This document shows, one piece after another, positions 31,560 to 40,342 of a stretch of DNA of 64,000 nt. The notes beneath the pieces are model-generated. The model saw only the letters and a list, made by a program, of their open reading frames with translations. It ran no database searches and was not told the DNA's origin. The DNA is taken from positions 310,001 through 374,000 of the forward strand of contig NZ_JAPDHZ010000006.1 of NCBI RefSeq assembly GCF_029525555.1, given 5' to 3'. A program made the translations under genes and the position numbers. The DNA is from Cohnella ginsengisoli (GTDB taxonomy: Bacteria; Bacillota; Bacilli; Paenibacillales; Paenibacillaceae). Positions within the stretch are counted from its first letter, which is position 1. Each line of letters opens with the position of its first letter.

Positions 31560-31757
31560 AGCGAGTTAGCCGGAAAAACCGTGTAACTTCGTGGCAAACC
31601 TCGCTCGAGTGCGGAGTTAGCCGGAAAAACCGTGCAACTCCGATGCGAGCCAGCACGCGAGAGCGAGTTACCCGGAAAAACCGTGTAACTTCGTGGCAAA
31701 CCTCGCTCGAGCGTCGGAGTTAGCCGGAAAAACCGTGCAACTCCGACGCCCAACCCC
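31560..31757. repeat. Four-unit hairpin array, 51-52 bp period
   Basis: The motif AGTTA-CCGG-AAAAA-CCG-GTAACT recurs at 31564, 31615, 31666 and 31718 (periods 51, 51, 52). Units alternate in two types (ending GTGTAACTT and GTGCAACTC), giving a ~102-bp higher-order repeat. Each can fold as a stem with an AAAAA loop. It lies between the IS256 right end and the stop of the GHL6-type gene. Confidence 0.85.
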
Positions 31758-31763
31758 GCTCCC

Positions 31764-33801
31764 CTAAATGCTATCGCCGGCTTCCGTCCGGACGAGCAAG
31801 CACTCCCACACTTCAAGCTTCGGAATATCGATGACCGCCGCATCCTCCGTCTGGCTGTACGGCAACGCGTCCTCCGCGATCAATCTGCGCACGCCGGCGA
31901 CGCGCCGGCCGGGGAGCCGCAGCTTCAGCGAGAGGTCATGCAGCGGGAGGTTGGTGGCCAGCGGCCTTCTGCCCGCGCCGTTGACCAGGTGGACCAAGAC
32001 GTAGTCGTCCCGCTCGAATAACGTGAGCTGCAGGCCCTGATAATTGGTGACTTCGACGAGCTTATCTTCGCCCAGTGACAGGTCGATCGCGTTGGCGAGC
32101 AGCTGGTAATGCTCGCCGAGCTTGAATTCATTGAGCATGCCGCTGAGCGAGAACGGGAAGTACAGGAAGCCGCCGAGCCCGCTCGGGCGATGCAGCGCCA
32201 GCGGCAGGTCGGTGCGGATCACGGGCAGCGACGCGCGTTCGGGCGGCGCGCCCACGCACTCAAGCGGGGCGAACGGCGGGACGAGCGTCGCCAGCACCCG
32301 GGTCTCCGCCGTCGGCTGCGCATAATAGACGGCGCCCCGCAGCGCGACCAGCTCGGTCTGCTCCAGGCCGACTTGGAGCGGATTGTCGGTGCCCTCGAAC
32401 CGCAGGTAGGCGGCCGACAGCAGTTCGCCGGCTGCGCCCTGGTCACGGACACCGAGCAGGTCCCGCCACGCGGGATCGTCGGCGGCATCGCCCTCGGCGA
32501 TGACGTGACCGCCTGCTGCAGCATAGCTGGCCAGCGCAGCGGCCATCCCTTCGGTCAGTGCCAGGCCTTCCGGCGCGATCAGCGCCTTGTAGCGCGACAG
32601 CCGCTCCGGCGTTGCTTGCTCCTCCAGCAGCACGTCGAACGGGATCTGGCGGTTGATCAGGCCGTCGGCCCAGCCTTCGGCGGCTGCGTTCGCCGTCCAC
32701 AGCAGCGCGACCTGCGCCAGCGTCTCGGCGCCGTCCATGTACGGCTCCACCTTGGCGACGTCGCGGTTGAGCGCCGCGACCGTCTCGAGAATCCGCTTGT
32801 CGCCGATCGTCTCCGGAATGCCGGTGAGCGAGTGCCAGATGCTGCCCCCGTGCGCCGGGATCTGCGACAGCCAGAACCGGTATTCCGCAGGCGGCAGGCC
32901 GGTATGCCGCCACTCCATGCCGGGGCTGGAGTGGACGATGCCCAGCGGCGCGGGGACGCCGTGCGCGGAGCGGCCGAGCTTAATACTGAGCGCGGGCTTC
33001 CAGAATTCCGGAATCCGCCGGTGGCCCTCGGACAGCACGTCCTGCGGCTCCGTGCACAATAAATCTGTCGTCTCCAGCCTGTCGTACAGATTGTCCTTGT
33101 ACAGGTTGTAGTACAGAATCATCTGAACTTCTGGCTTCTTGCCCTTGATGAAGCGATACATTTTGTCCATATTGTCCCGAATGCAAGTCGACGGCCAATC
33201 CGCCGCGAAGGCAGCCGGATCCGCGGGCAGCGGCACGCCGTACAGCCGCTCGTACTTGCGCTTGCAGATGCCGCACCAGCAAGGGAGGAAGTGCGGCGCG
33301 TTAAAAAAAGACAGCGTCCACGTCGTAGCGGCACAGCACCTCGTCCAGCACCGGGACGGCGACGTCTTCGTTGCGGTAGCCCGCGTTGAGGCAGGTGCTC
33401 ATGAGAAGCGACCATGCGCCGGGGCGATGCGCGCCGATGATTTCCGGCTGTCCGTCTGGCTTACGCACGAACCACTCCGGCCGTTTCAGGTAGACGATGT
33501 CGTCCGTCTTGCTGAAGTCGAGCCGGGCGATGAAGCGGATGCCTTCTTCGTGGCAGGCGTCTACGACGCCCTTCAGCAGGTCGAAGTCCTGCGGCAAATA
33601 CTCGTTGACATGATGGCCTTCGACCTCGGAAGGGTACCAGGCGTAGATGCCGCCGACGTTGAAGACGAGGGCGGTCGCCCCGAGCTCCTTCATCTGCCGC
33701 GCCAGGCGGCGGGGTTCGATCAGATGCGTGTCTTTCACCTGCAGATTCGTCTGAATGATGCGCTGTGGCTTGTGCCACCAGCCGCGTTCGTTGTTTTCCA
33801 A
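31764..33801 (-). CDS. GHL6-like glycoside hydrolase with beta-galactosidase trimerisation-type domain (frameshifted at 33303-33309)
   Basis: About 678 residues, cytoplasmic. The N-terminal TIM barrel (RLARQMKELGATALVFNVGG, FIARLDFSKTDDIVYLKRPEW) matches hypothetical glycosyl hydrolase 6-like proteins. A CxxC pair (CWCGICKRKYERLYG) is seen after the break. A glutamine-amidotransferase-like trimerisation domain follows from about residue 380 (YKALIAPEGLALTEGMAAAL, GGHVIAEGD), then a beta domain. Seven A at 33303-33309 create a stop after AVFF; six continue as NAPHFLPCW. It follows two permeases and is the last gene of the third sugar operon. Substrate unknown. Confidence 0.75.
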
Positions 33802-33830
33802 GAGAGATCAACCTCCAGCTTTCGTAAAAT

Positions 33831-34707
33831 TCATCCCTTCACCGAGCCGAGCATGACGCCCTTGGCGAAGTGCTTTTGCAGAAACGGATAGACGAGCAAA
33901 ATCGGCGCCATCGCCAGCATGATCGAGGCCATGCGGATCGTCTCCTGCGGGACCGAGCGTTCGTCGCCTCCCGCGCCGGCCATCCCCGCGTTGTCCGAGT
34001 CGATGACGAGCGTCTTGACCAGCACCTGCAGCGTCCACTTTTTTGGCGTCGGAGAGATAGATGAGGGCGTTGAAGTACGTATTCCAGTGAGAAACGGCGA
34101 AAAACAGCGTGAATGCCGCAACCGCCGGCATAGACAGCGGCAGAACGACGCGCAGGAATACGCCGATGTCCGAGCAGCCGTCGATGCGCGCGGCGTCCTC
34201 CAGCTCCGAGGGCAGCGACTCCAGGAAGCTCTTGATGATGATGAGGCTCCAGGCGTTGGTCAAGACCGGCCAGATGAGCGACCAGTACGAGTTGAGCAGC
34301 CCGAGGTTTTGCACGAGCAGGTAGTTCGGCACGATGCCCGCGCTGAAGACGAGCGTGAAGATGACGAAGCCCATCATCGGACCCCGACCGGGCACATCCT
34401 TCTTGGTGAGCACGTAGGCGAGGGAAAAGGTGACGATCAGATTCAGTACCGTGCCGACGGCGGTGATGAAGACGGTGCTTTTCAGCGCATTGAGGAAGCT
34501 GTCCGTCGACAAAATGTAGGAATAGGCGGCCAGCGACCATTTTTCCGGAAATAAGTAGAAACGAAGCGGCACGTACACCTCAGGGTCCGTAAACGAAACG
34601 CTGAACACGTACAGGAACGGGAATACGCAGACGAGGGATATAACGGCGAGCAGCGCGTAGTTGATCCAATCGAACGCCGTCATTTTTTTGCGCGAAACGA
34701 AGCTCAT
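33831..34707 (-). CDS. Carbohydrate ABC transporter permease, LplC/YtcP type (frameshifted at 34039-34044)
   Basis: About 291 residues with six helices beginning WINYALLAVISLVCVFPFLY. The EAA loop is LEDAARIDGCSDIGVFLRVV and the end is GVMLGSVKG. Six T at 34039-34044 split it; five rejoin YLSDAKK with WTLQVLVKTLVIDSDNAGM. Partner of the permease encoded just upstream. Confidence 0.87.
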
Positions 34708-34731
34708 GGCTGTATGCCTCCTCCCGGCGGG

Positions 34732-35686
34732 TCAGTAGATGCCTTCCTGGCCGGATTTTTTTGACGATATAGTTGGATGCCATCACCAGGACGAAGCCGA
34801 CGACGCCCTTGAACATGCCGACCGTCACGCCCGTGCTGATCTGTCCGCGCAGGATGCCCTGCGTATACGCGTACGTGTCGAACACTTCCGCCACCTGCAT
34901 GACCAGCGGATTCATCATGAGCAGCATCTGCTCGAAGCCGACGTCGGCCATCTGGCCGAGACGCAGGATGAGCAGGATGAGGATCGTCGGGCGAATGGCG
35001 GGCAGCGTGATGTGCCAAATTTGGCGAAAGCGGCTTGCGCCGTCTACAACAGCGGCTTCGTACCGCTGCGGATCGACGCCCGCCATGGCGGCGAGGAAGA
35101 TGATCGTGCCCCAGCCGGCTTCCTTCCACATCGTCTGCGCCGTGATGAGGCCCCAGAAATACTTCGATTCGGACAGGAAGCTGATCGGCTCGTGTCCGGA
35201 TTCGCCGATCAGCTTGTTGACGATGCCGACGTCGGTGGACAGGACGAAGAAGGTCATGCTCGCTACCACGACCCAGGACAGGAAATGCGGCAGGTAGACG
35301 ATGGATTGGTTGAAGCGCTTGAAGGCGCCGTGACGCACCTCGTTCAGCATGAGGGCGAGCAGGATGGGCAGCGGGAACATAAACACGAGCCCGAAGACGT
35401 TGATGGCGAACGTGTTGCGCAGCATGATGTAGAAGTTGCGGTCGGCGAACAGGTCGGCAAAATGCTTGAATCCTACCCACTCGCTGCCGGCGAAGCCCGA
35501 GTACGGGTTGTAGTCCTTGAACGCGAGCAGCAGGCCCCACAGCGGGGTGAGCTTGAACAAAATAAAAAACAGCACGCCCGGCAGCGCGAGCAGATACATC
35601 GCCCGATGTTTGACGATCCGCGCGCCGAGCCGGGACCAATAGCCTTTTTCCTTTCGGACCGGTAATGCGGCCAGCGCCTTTTCCAT
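34732..35686 (-). CDS. Carbohydrate ABC transporter permease, LplB/YtcO type (frameshifted at 34756-34762)
   Basis: About 318 residues. The first helix is YLLALPGVLFFILFKLTP and the EAA loop YEAAVVDGASRFRQIWHITL. Seven T at 34756-34762 extend it artificially; with six it ends VKKSGQEGIY, the usual family ending. I prefer ATG 35686 (GAGGTG upstream) over GTG 35698. No binding-protein gene accompanies this pair, so the transporter would need one from elsewhere or has lost it. Confidence 0.85.
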
Positions 35687-35785
35687 GATCCGAAGCACCT
35701 CGTTTCCGTCCGATGGCGGACCTAATCTGGATCTGCCTCCATTGTAGGCGCGCGGCGATCAGCGGAATACGGACATAAATTGAAA

Positions 35786-35810
35786 AGGACCGGCTGTGGC
35801 AGCCGGTCCT
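35786..35810. terminator. Stem-loop upstream of the third sugar operon
   Basis: AGGACCGGCTG and CAGCCGGTCCT form an 11-bp perfect stem with a three-base loop. On the minus strand it is followed by TTTTC. It could end leftward transcription from the MBL gene through the palindrome array before the permease operon starts. Confidence 0.6.
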
Positions 35811-36003
35811 TCGTCGATGCAATTGATGTCCGCGCGGCGCAGCGGGCGGCTGGACGGAAGAAGCCTGACATGGCGCGGGTTGAGCCGCGGAGTGGCGGCA
35901 TTGGGGCGAGCGGCGGGAAATAAATGTCCGGTTGCGCGAAAGGCGGGCTATGCGAAATTTGAGGCTCGCACCTATCATTGCCGCCACATCCTGCATGCCT
36001 AAG

Positions 36004-36316
36004 AACAGCGCGAAATTGCGCTATTCCGCGATGCGCCGTGGTCCGCGCAATACCGCTTTCTCTCGCTCGCCCAGCAATAGCGCAAAATTGCGCTATTCCG
36101 CGATTTGCCGTGTTCAGCGCTCCGTGTACCGCCTCTTGCGTACCTGAAAATAGCGCAATTTTCAGCTAAATTGTGATGTGGCGCGTTCGGCATCCCGCCC
36201 TCCCGCGCACACATGGCTAAGAATAGCGCAAACGTGCGCTATTCTGCGATGCACCGCGGTCCGCGCCACACCCGCTACCTCTCGCTCGCCCAGCAATAGC
36301 GCAAAAGTGCGCTATT
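36004..36316. repeat. Five-unit palindromic array, 72-73 bp period, inverted relative to 12.4 kb
   Basis: Palindrome cores at 36004, 36076, 36149, 36222 and 36295 with the same arms as the 12.4-kb array but an AA centre, meaning the opposite orientation. The spacers here (GCGATGCGCCGTGGTCCGCG, then CTCTCGCTCGCCCAGC) differ from those at 12.4 and 30.0 kb, yet the period is the same. The third core is degenerate in its right arm. The interval 35811-36003 before it shows no gene. Confidence 0.88.
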
Positions 36317-36352
36317 CTGCGATACACCGTGATCCGCGCCGCGCTCACCCAT

Positions 36353-37121
36353 TCAGCGATGCGGCACCGCCCGCTCCTCGAACGACCGCGCCAGCTCCGC
36401 CAGTCCCTCCGTCAGCGCCTCGCCGGCCATCGGCCTGCCATGGCCGGTGATCGCGGCAGCCGGCTTCAAGGCTTCGAGCTTGCGGACGGATTCGGCGGCA
36501 TGGCGCCAATCGAAGGTGAAATACGGCGGGGGGACCGTGAATTTCCTCCTCCTGCGTGAGCACCGCGAACGCGGACGTTTGCTTCACGGTGATAAAAGCG
36601 TCGCCCGCCACCACCGTTCGGTCTCGCTCGCGGAAAAGCGAGATATGCCCTTCGGTATGGCCGGGCGTATGGATCCAGCGCCATTCCGGCAAGGTCGGCA
36701 CCGTGCCGTCTTCCGGCAGCGGGCGAACGACGCCGGAGATGTCGATCCCTTTGTGCGGGTACAGCGGGGAGATGCGTGCCATGAGTCCGCCCCCGGCTTC
36801 CGGATCCGCTTCGGGATAGTCGGCTTGACCCGTCAGGTACGGCAGTTCCATCGCATGCGCGTACACGGGCACGCGCCAACGCGCCAGCAGCGGGCGCAGC
36901 GAACCGACATGGTCGAAGTGGCCGTGCGTCAGCACGATCGCGCCGGGAGGCGCATCTCCGAATCGATCGGCGGCCGCTTGGGCGATGTCATCGGCGCAAC
37001 CGGCGATGCCGGCGTCGATCAGCGTCCATTCGCGGCCGCCCGGCTCGCCGATCATCACGACGTTCGCGATCAGCGTTCGCACGCCGTGCACGTCGGAGGG
37101 AAGTCTTTCTTCATTGCGCAT
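36353..37121 (-). CDS. MBL-fold metallo-hydrolase (glyoxalase II-like; frameshifted at 36528-36533)
   Basis: About 255 residues, cytoplasmic. Metal ligands are all visible: THGHFDHVGS (HxHxDH), the third His in HTPGHTEGH, Asp in VAGDAF and a final His in ITGHGRPM. Six G at 36528-36533 spoil the C-terminus; five give HGPPPYFTFDWRHAAESVRK and an end at ERAVPHR. No clear partner gene; substrate unknown (thioester or lactone hydrolysis is common in this fold). Confidence 0.85.
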
Positions 37122-37231
37122 TGGTTACCGTCCCCTCGGCAGTCTTCGTGAAGAGTAGGCTGTACAACCGAAGTGGATTTATGCGCATAGCGGGGCCGGG
37201 TTGTCCGCCGACGGAGCGATTCGACAGGCTA

Positions 37232-37260
37232 TTGACATATAATACGTGTAAATATAATAT
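37232..37260 (+). promoter_or_regulatory. Sigma-A-like promoter before the SRPBCC gene
   Basis: TTGACA at 37232-37237 with TATAAT at 37253-37258 (15-bp spacing) or TAATAT at 37255-37260 (17 bp). It lies in a conspicuously AT-rich patch 35-60 bp before the start codon, unlike the GC-rich surroundings. Confidence 0.7.
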
Positions 37261-37293
37261 ATATACATATAATTAAACGCGGAGGTTTTACAG

Positions 37294-37725
37294 ATGTGGA
37301 CATTCGAACACAGCATCGTTACGCAAGCGAAGAAGGAAACGATTTGGGCTTTGTACAGCGACATGCGCACGTGGACGGCATGGGACGCGGGAATCGAAGG
37401 CGCCGAGCTGCACGGGCCGTTCGAGGTCGGCACTACCGGTTGGCTTCAGCCGGAGGGGCAGGAGCGGTTGGCGTTCGAACTGGTGGAGGTGATGCCGATG
37501 CAGAGGTTTTCGGATTTGACGCGGCTGCCGGAGGCGGGAATCGAGATCCGCTTCGCGCATACGTTGGAGACCGTGAATGAAGGAACGCGAATCACCCATC
37601 GCGTGACGATCGACGGACCGAACGCCGATGAGCTCGGACCCGCGATCGGAGCGGGCATGGCGGAGGGGATTCCGCAGACGGTCGCGTCGCTCGCGGCTCT
37701 CGCGCTTCGAATGGAGCACCCATGA
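37294..37725 (+). CDS. SRPBCC family protein (START/polyketide cyclase-like)
   Basis: 143 residues forming one helix-grip domain: FEHSIVTQAKKETIWALYSD at the start, WDAGIEGAELHGPFEVGTTG, and THRVTIDGPNADELGPAIG near the end. GGAGG lies 9 bases before the ATG. The stop overlaps the start of the EVE gene by 4 bp, and the EVE gene overlaps a MarR gene, so the three form one small operon. These domains bind hydrophobic ligands; the ligand here is unknown. Confidence 0.85.
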   Translation: MWTFEHSIVTQAKKETIWALYSDMRTWTAWDAGIEGAELHGPFEVGTTGWLQPEGQERLAFELVEVMPMQRFSDLTRLPEAGIEIRFAHTLETVNEGTRITHRVTIDGPNADELGPAIGAGMAEGIPQTVASLAALALRMEHP

Positions 37726-38264
37726 GGGCCGCGCCTGAGCAGCTCGCGCTTTTTTCCGCAGGCGCGTCCGACGATGACGATCCCGTTATTGCCCGTTCCG
37801 AACGATCGCAGTCGCCAAGCCCGGGGCAGCGCTACTGGATCGGGGTCGTATCCGCCTCGCACGTGAAGCGCGGCGTACAGGGCGGTTTCGCCCAAGTATG
37901 CCATGGCAAGGCGGCGCCGCTGCGTCGAATGAAGGCGGGAGATTGGCTGATCTATTACTCGCCGCGCACCGAGATGGACGGCGGAGCGCCCTTGCGATCG
38001 TTTACCGCGATCGGCCGCGTGGCTGACGACGTTACGTACTCCTTTGCGATGAGCGAGACCTTTGTACCGTTTCGAAGGAACATCCGCTATACTGAATGCA
38101 AATCAACCGAGATCGGCGGGCTGCTGGAGCGTCTTAGCTTCACGCGGGGCAATCGCCATTGGGGTTATCTCTTCCGGACGGGGCACTTCGAGATCGGGCG
38201 AGAGGACTTCCTGACGATCGCGGGCGCCATGGAGGCCAAGGACATCGATGAGCACGGCGTTTGA
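37722..38264 (+). CDS. EVE domain-containing protein
   Basis: 180 residues. A ~35-residue polar leader is followed by the EVE (PUA-like) domain: YWIGVVSASHVKRGVQGGFA, KAAPLRRMKAGDWLIYYSPR, FTAIGRVADDV and HWGYLFRTGHFEI. Proteins of this fold read modified bases in nucleic acids or are otherwise uncharacterised; no modification enzyme is adjacent. Translationally coupled to the SRPBCC gene (ATGA overlap) and overlapping the MarR gene by 17 bp. Confidence 0.88.
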   Translation: MRAAPEQLALFSAGASDDDDPVIARSERSQSPSPGQRYWIGVVSASHVKRGVQGGFAQVCHGKAAPLRRMKAGDWLIYYSPRTEMDGGAPLRSFTAIGRVADDVTYSFAMSETFVPFRRNIRYTECKSTEIGGLLERLSFTRGNRHWGYLFRTGHFEIGREDFLTIAGAMEAKDIDEHGV

Positions 38265-38700
38265 AGACGCGGAAGACAGCCCGGGATTTTTGTTGTGGCA
38301 GACGACGAACATGTGGCAGCGGGAGATGCGAAAGGCGCTTGAGCCATTCGGGCTTACGCATCCGCAGTTCGTGCTGCTGTTCTCCTGTCACTTTATGAAC
38401 GGGCAAGCGGAGTGGGCGGGCAGGCTGACCCAGGTGCAGCTCGCGCAAAACGTCCGCATGGACGTTAACGTGACGTCGCAGGTGCTGCGCAAGCTCGAGC
38501 AGCAGGGGTTCGTACGCCGGGGACCCCATCCTACGGACACGCGCGCGCACGCGATCGCGGCGACGCCGGCAGGCAGCGAGCTGGCGAACCGCGCCGTTCA
38601 GGCGGTCGAAGCCGCCGACCGCGCTTTTTTCTCCGTTTTGGGGACGGAGACGAGGGAGCTGCTAGGGATGCTGACCAAGCTGGCGGGGCGGCGGGGCTAA
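38248..38700 (+). CDS. MarR-family transcriptional regulator
   Basis: 150 residues. Winged helix-turn-helix with TQVQLAQNVRMDVNVTSQVL as the recognition region and RRGPHPTDTRAHAIAATPAG as the wing, typical of MarR proteins. It overlaps the EVE gene, so it is probably autoregulatory for this three-gene operon. Its ligand may be the molecule bound by the SRPBCC protein (inference). Confidence 0.88.
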   Translation: MSTAFEDAEDSPGFLLWQTTNMWQREMRKALEPFGLTHPQFVLLFSCHFMNGQAEWAGRLTQVQLAQNVRMDVNVTSQVLRKLEQQGFVRRGPHPTDTRAHAIAATPAGSELANRAVQAVEAADRAFFSVLGTETRELLGMLTKLAGRRG

Positions 38701-38725
38701 GCTGTCGCTTGACGCTCCAATTTAA

Positions 38726-40342
38726 TCAAGTCGACCTGCGGCCGCGGGCGAATTCAGAGGGCGTCATGCCGGTCTTCTTCTTGAATGTCTTGAAAAAATA
38801 GCTGGCGCTGTTGAAGCCGCACAAGGCGGCGATGTCCTTCATGTCCTCGCGGCCGTCCTCCAAGTACGCCTTGGCCCGCTCGAGGCGGGCGTCGGACAAG
38901 TATTCGGCGAAGCCGATTTTGACCTCGTTTTTAAACAGGGTGCTTAAATAAGCGCCGCTGATGCCGATCCGTTCCGCCACTTCGGTGAGCGAGATGCTGT
39001 CCGCGAGATGGCTTCGGATATAACGGATCGCCTCCGTAGTATACGCCGAGTAGTCTCCTCTTTCGTCGGCCTGCAGCAACTCGAAGTACCGTTCGAACAG
39101 CGAACGGAACCACGCCTTGACCTCCTCCAGCGTCTCGAAGGCGGCAAGACGCTCGTGCGGCGGAACCGCGTCCGCATAGAGCGCCCCCAGCTCCAGGCCA
39201 TGCTCGCGGATGGCGCGGTGCAGCAGGCTGAGCAGGTCGTTGAACAGCAGCTGGGAGCCGGCCATGCTGAGCGCCGCCGTCTTGATTCGCGCGAACAGGT
39301 CCTCCAGAATCGCGAGAAGGCCGGCGGCGTCCCGCGTTTTCAGACAGGCGAGCATATCCTTCTCCGTCCCGATCTCCAGACCGGCGAGCGCTTCGTTGTC
39401 TTGTACGATGGATGCGCGCCGCAGCACGACGTTTTTCCCCAGATGAAAGCGGTCCTGCATTTGCTTCTCCGCCTGCTTATAGCTGTGCGGGATCTGCGCG
39501 GGCGTCGTGCAGGTCGGCCCGATGCTGAAGCTGGCGGACAGATTCAGGAAGGTGCGCAGACAGCTCGCGATGCGGGATACCGCTTCGCCGACGGCGAGGG
39601 CCAATGCGGTCTCGCTTCGTACGTTGGGAAACGAGAACAGGATGACGAACCGGTCGCCGCCGACATGGCCGACCGCGCCGTTGCCAAGCTCGCCCGCGAT
39701 CTCTTCGACGATGTTCAGGATAGAGAAGCGCTCCAGCTCGGCAGCCTTGAGCGTCGAGCGGGACTGCCGGGAGCGGTAATCGTCGATCGACAAGATGACG
39801 GGAATGAGCTGCCTGGTATCCAGCTTCAAGTCTAGCGTTCGGATATGATGGCGGATCTCCTCCGGGCTGTTGTGGAACCCGGCGATCAATTCGGTAATGA
39901 AGCGTGTGCGCAGCGCCAGCCGCTGGTTCGCGTCCGTACGCTCGCCGCCCGTGCGCTGCGGCCGGGCATCGAGCAGCGCCTTCACCCGTGCGAGCGCCGC
40001 GGCCAGCGACGCCGCGTTCAGCCGGTGCTTGAGCAGATAGTCGACGGCGCCGTTCTGCAGCGTGCCCTTCACGTAGTCGAAGTCGTCGTAGTTGCTGAGC
40101 ACGATCATTTTGGCGCCCGGATAGCGGCGGGCGAGCTCGGCCGACAGCTGCAGGCCGTCCATGACCGGCATGCGCAGATCGGAGACGACCAGCTCCGGCC
40201 GCTCCCGTTCGACCAACGCCAGCGCTTCGGCGCCGTTCGCCGCTTCGCCGCATAGCGCGAAGCCTTGCGCCCGCCATTCCGGCATCAGCTTCAGATTCGT
40301 CCGCACGAGCAATTCATCGTCGACCAGCAGCGCTTTATACAT
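38726..40342 (-). CDS. YesN-type response regulator with AraC output domain
   Basis: 538 residues, intact. Receiver at 1-120 (LLVDDELLVRTNLK, Asp in LVVSDLRMPVMDG, LLKHRL in place of the usual KP motif). A middle region (YRSRQSRSTLKAAELERFSI) follows, then AraC double helix-turn-helix at the end (GISGAYLSTLFKNEVKIGFA, LCGFNSASYFFKTFKKKTG). It overlaps the kinase gene by 8 bp. Divergent from, and probably the activator of, the binding-protein operon starting at 42296. Confidence 0.92.
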   Translation of the reverse strand: MYKALLVDDELLVRTNLKLMPEWRAQGFALCGEAANGAEALALVERERPELVVSDLRMPVMDGLQLSAELARRYPGAKMIVLSNYDDFDYVKGTLQNGAVDYLLKHRLNAASLAAALARVKALLDARPQRTGGERTDANQRLALRTRFITELIAGFHNSPEEIRHHIRTLDLKLDTRQLIPVILSIDDYRSRQSRSTLKAAELERFSILNIVEEIAGELGNGAVGHVGGDRFVILFSFPNVRSETALALAVGEAVSRIASCLRTFLNLSASFSIGPTCTTPAQIPHSYKQAEKQMQDRFHLGKNVVLRRASIVQDNEALAGLEIGTEKDMLACLKTRDAAGLLAILEDLFARIKTAALSMAGSQLLFNDLLSLLHRAIREHGLELGALYADAVPPHERLAAFETLEEVKAWFRSLFERYFELLQADERGDYSAYTTEAIRYIRSHLADSISLTEVAERIGISGAYLSTLFKNEVKIGFAEYLSDARLERAKAYLEDGREDMKDIAALCGFNSASYFFKTFKKKTGMTPSEFARGRRST

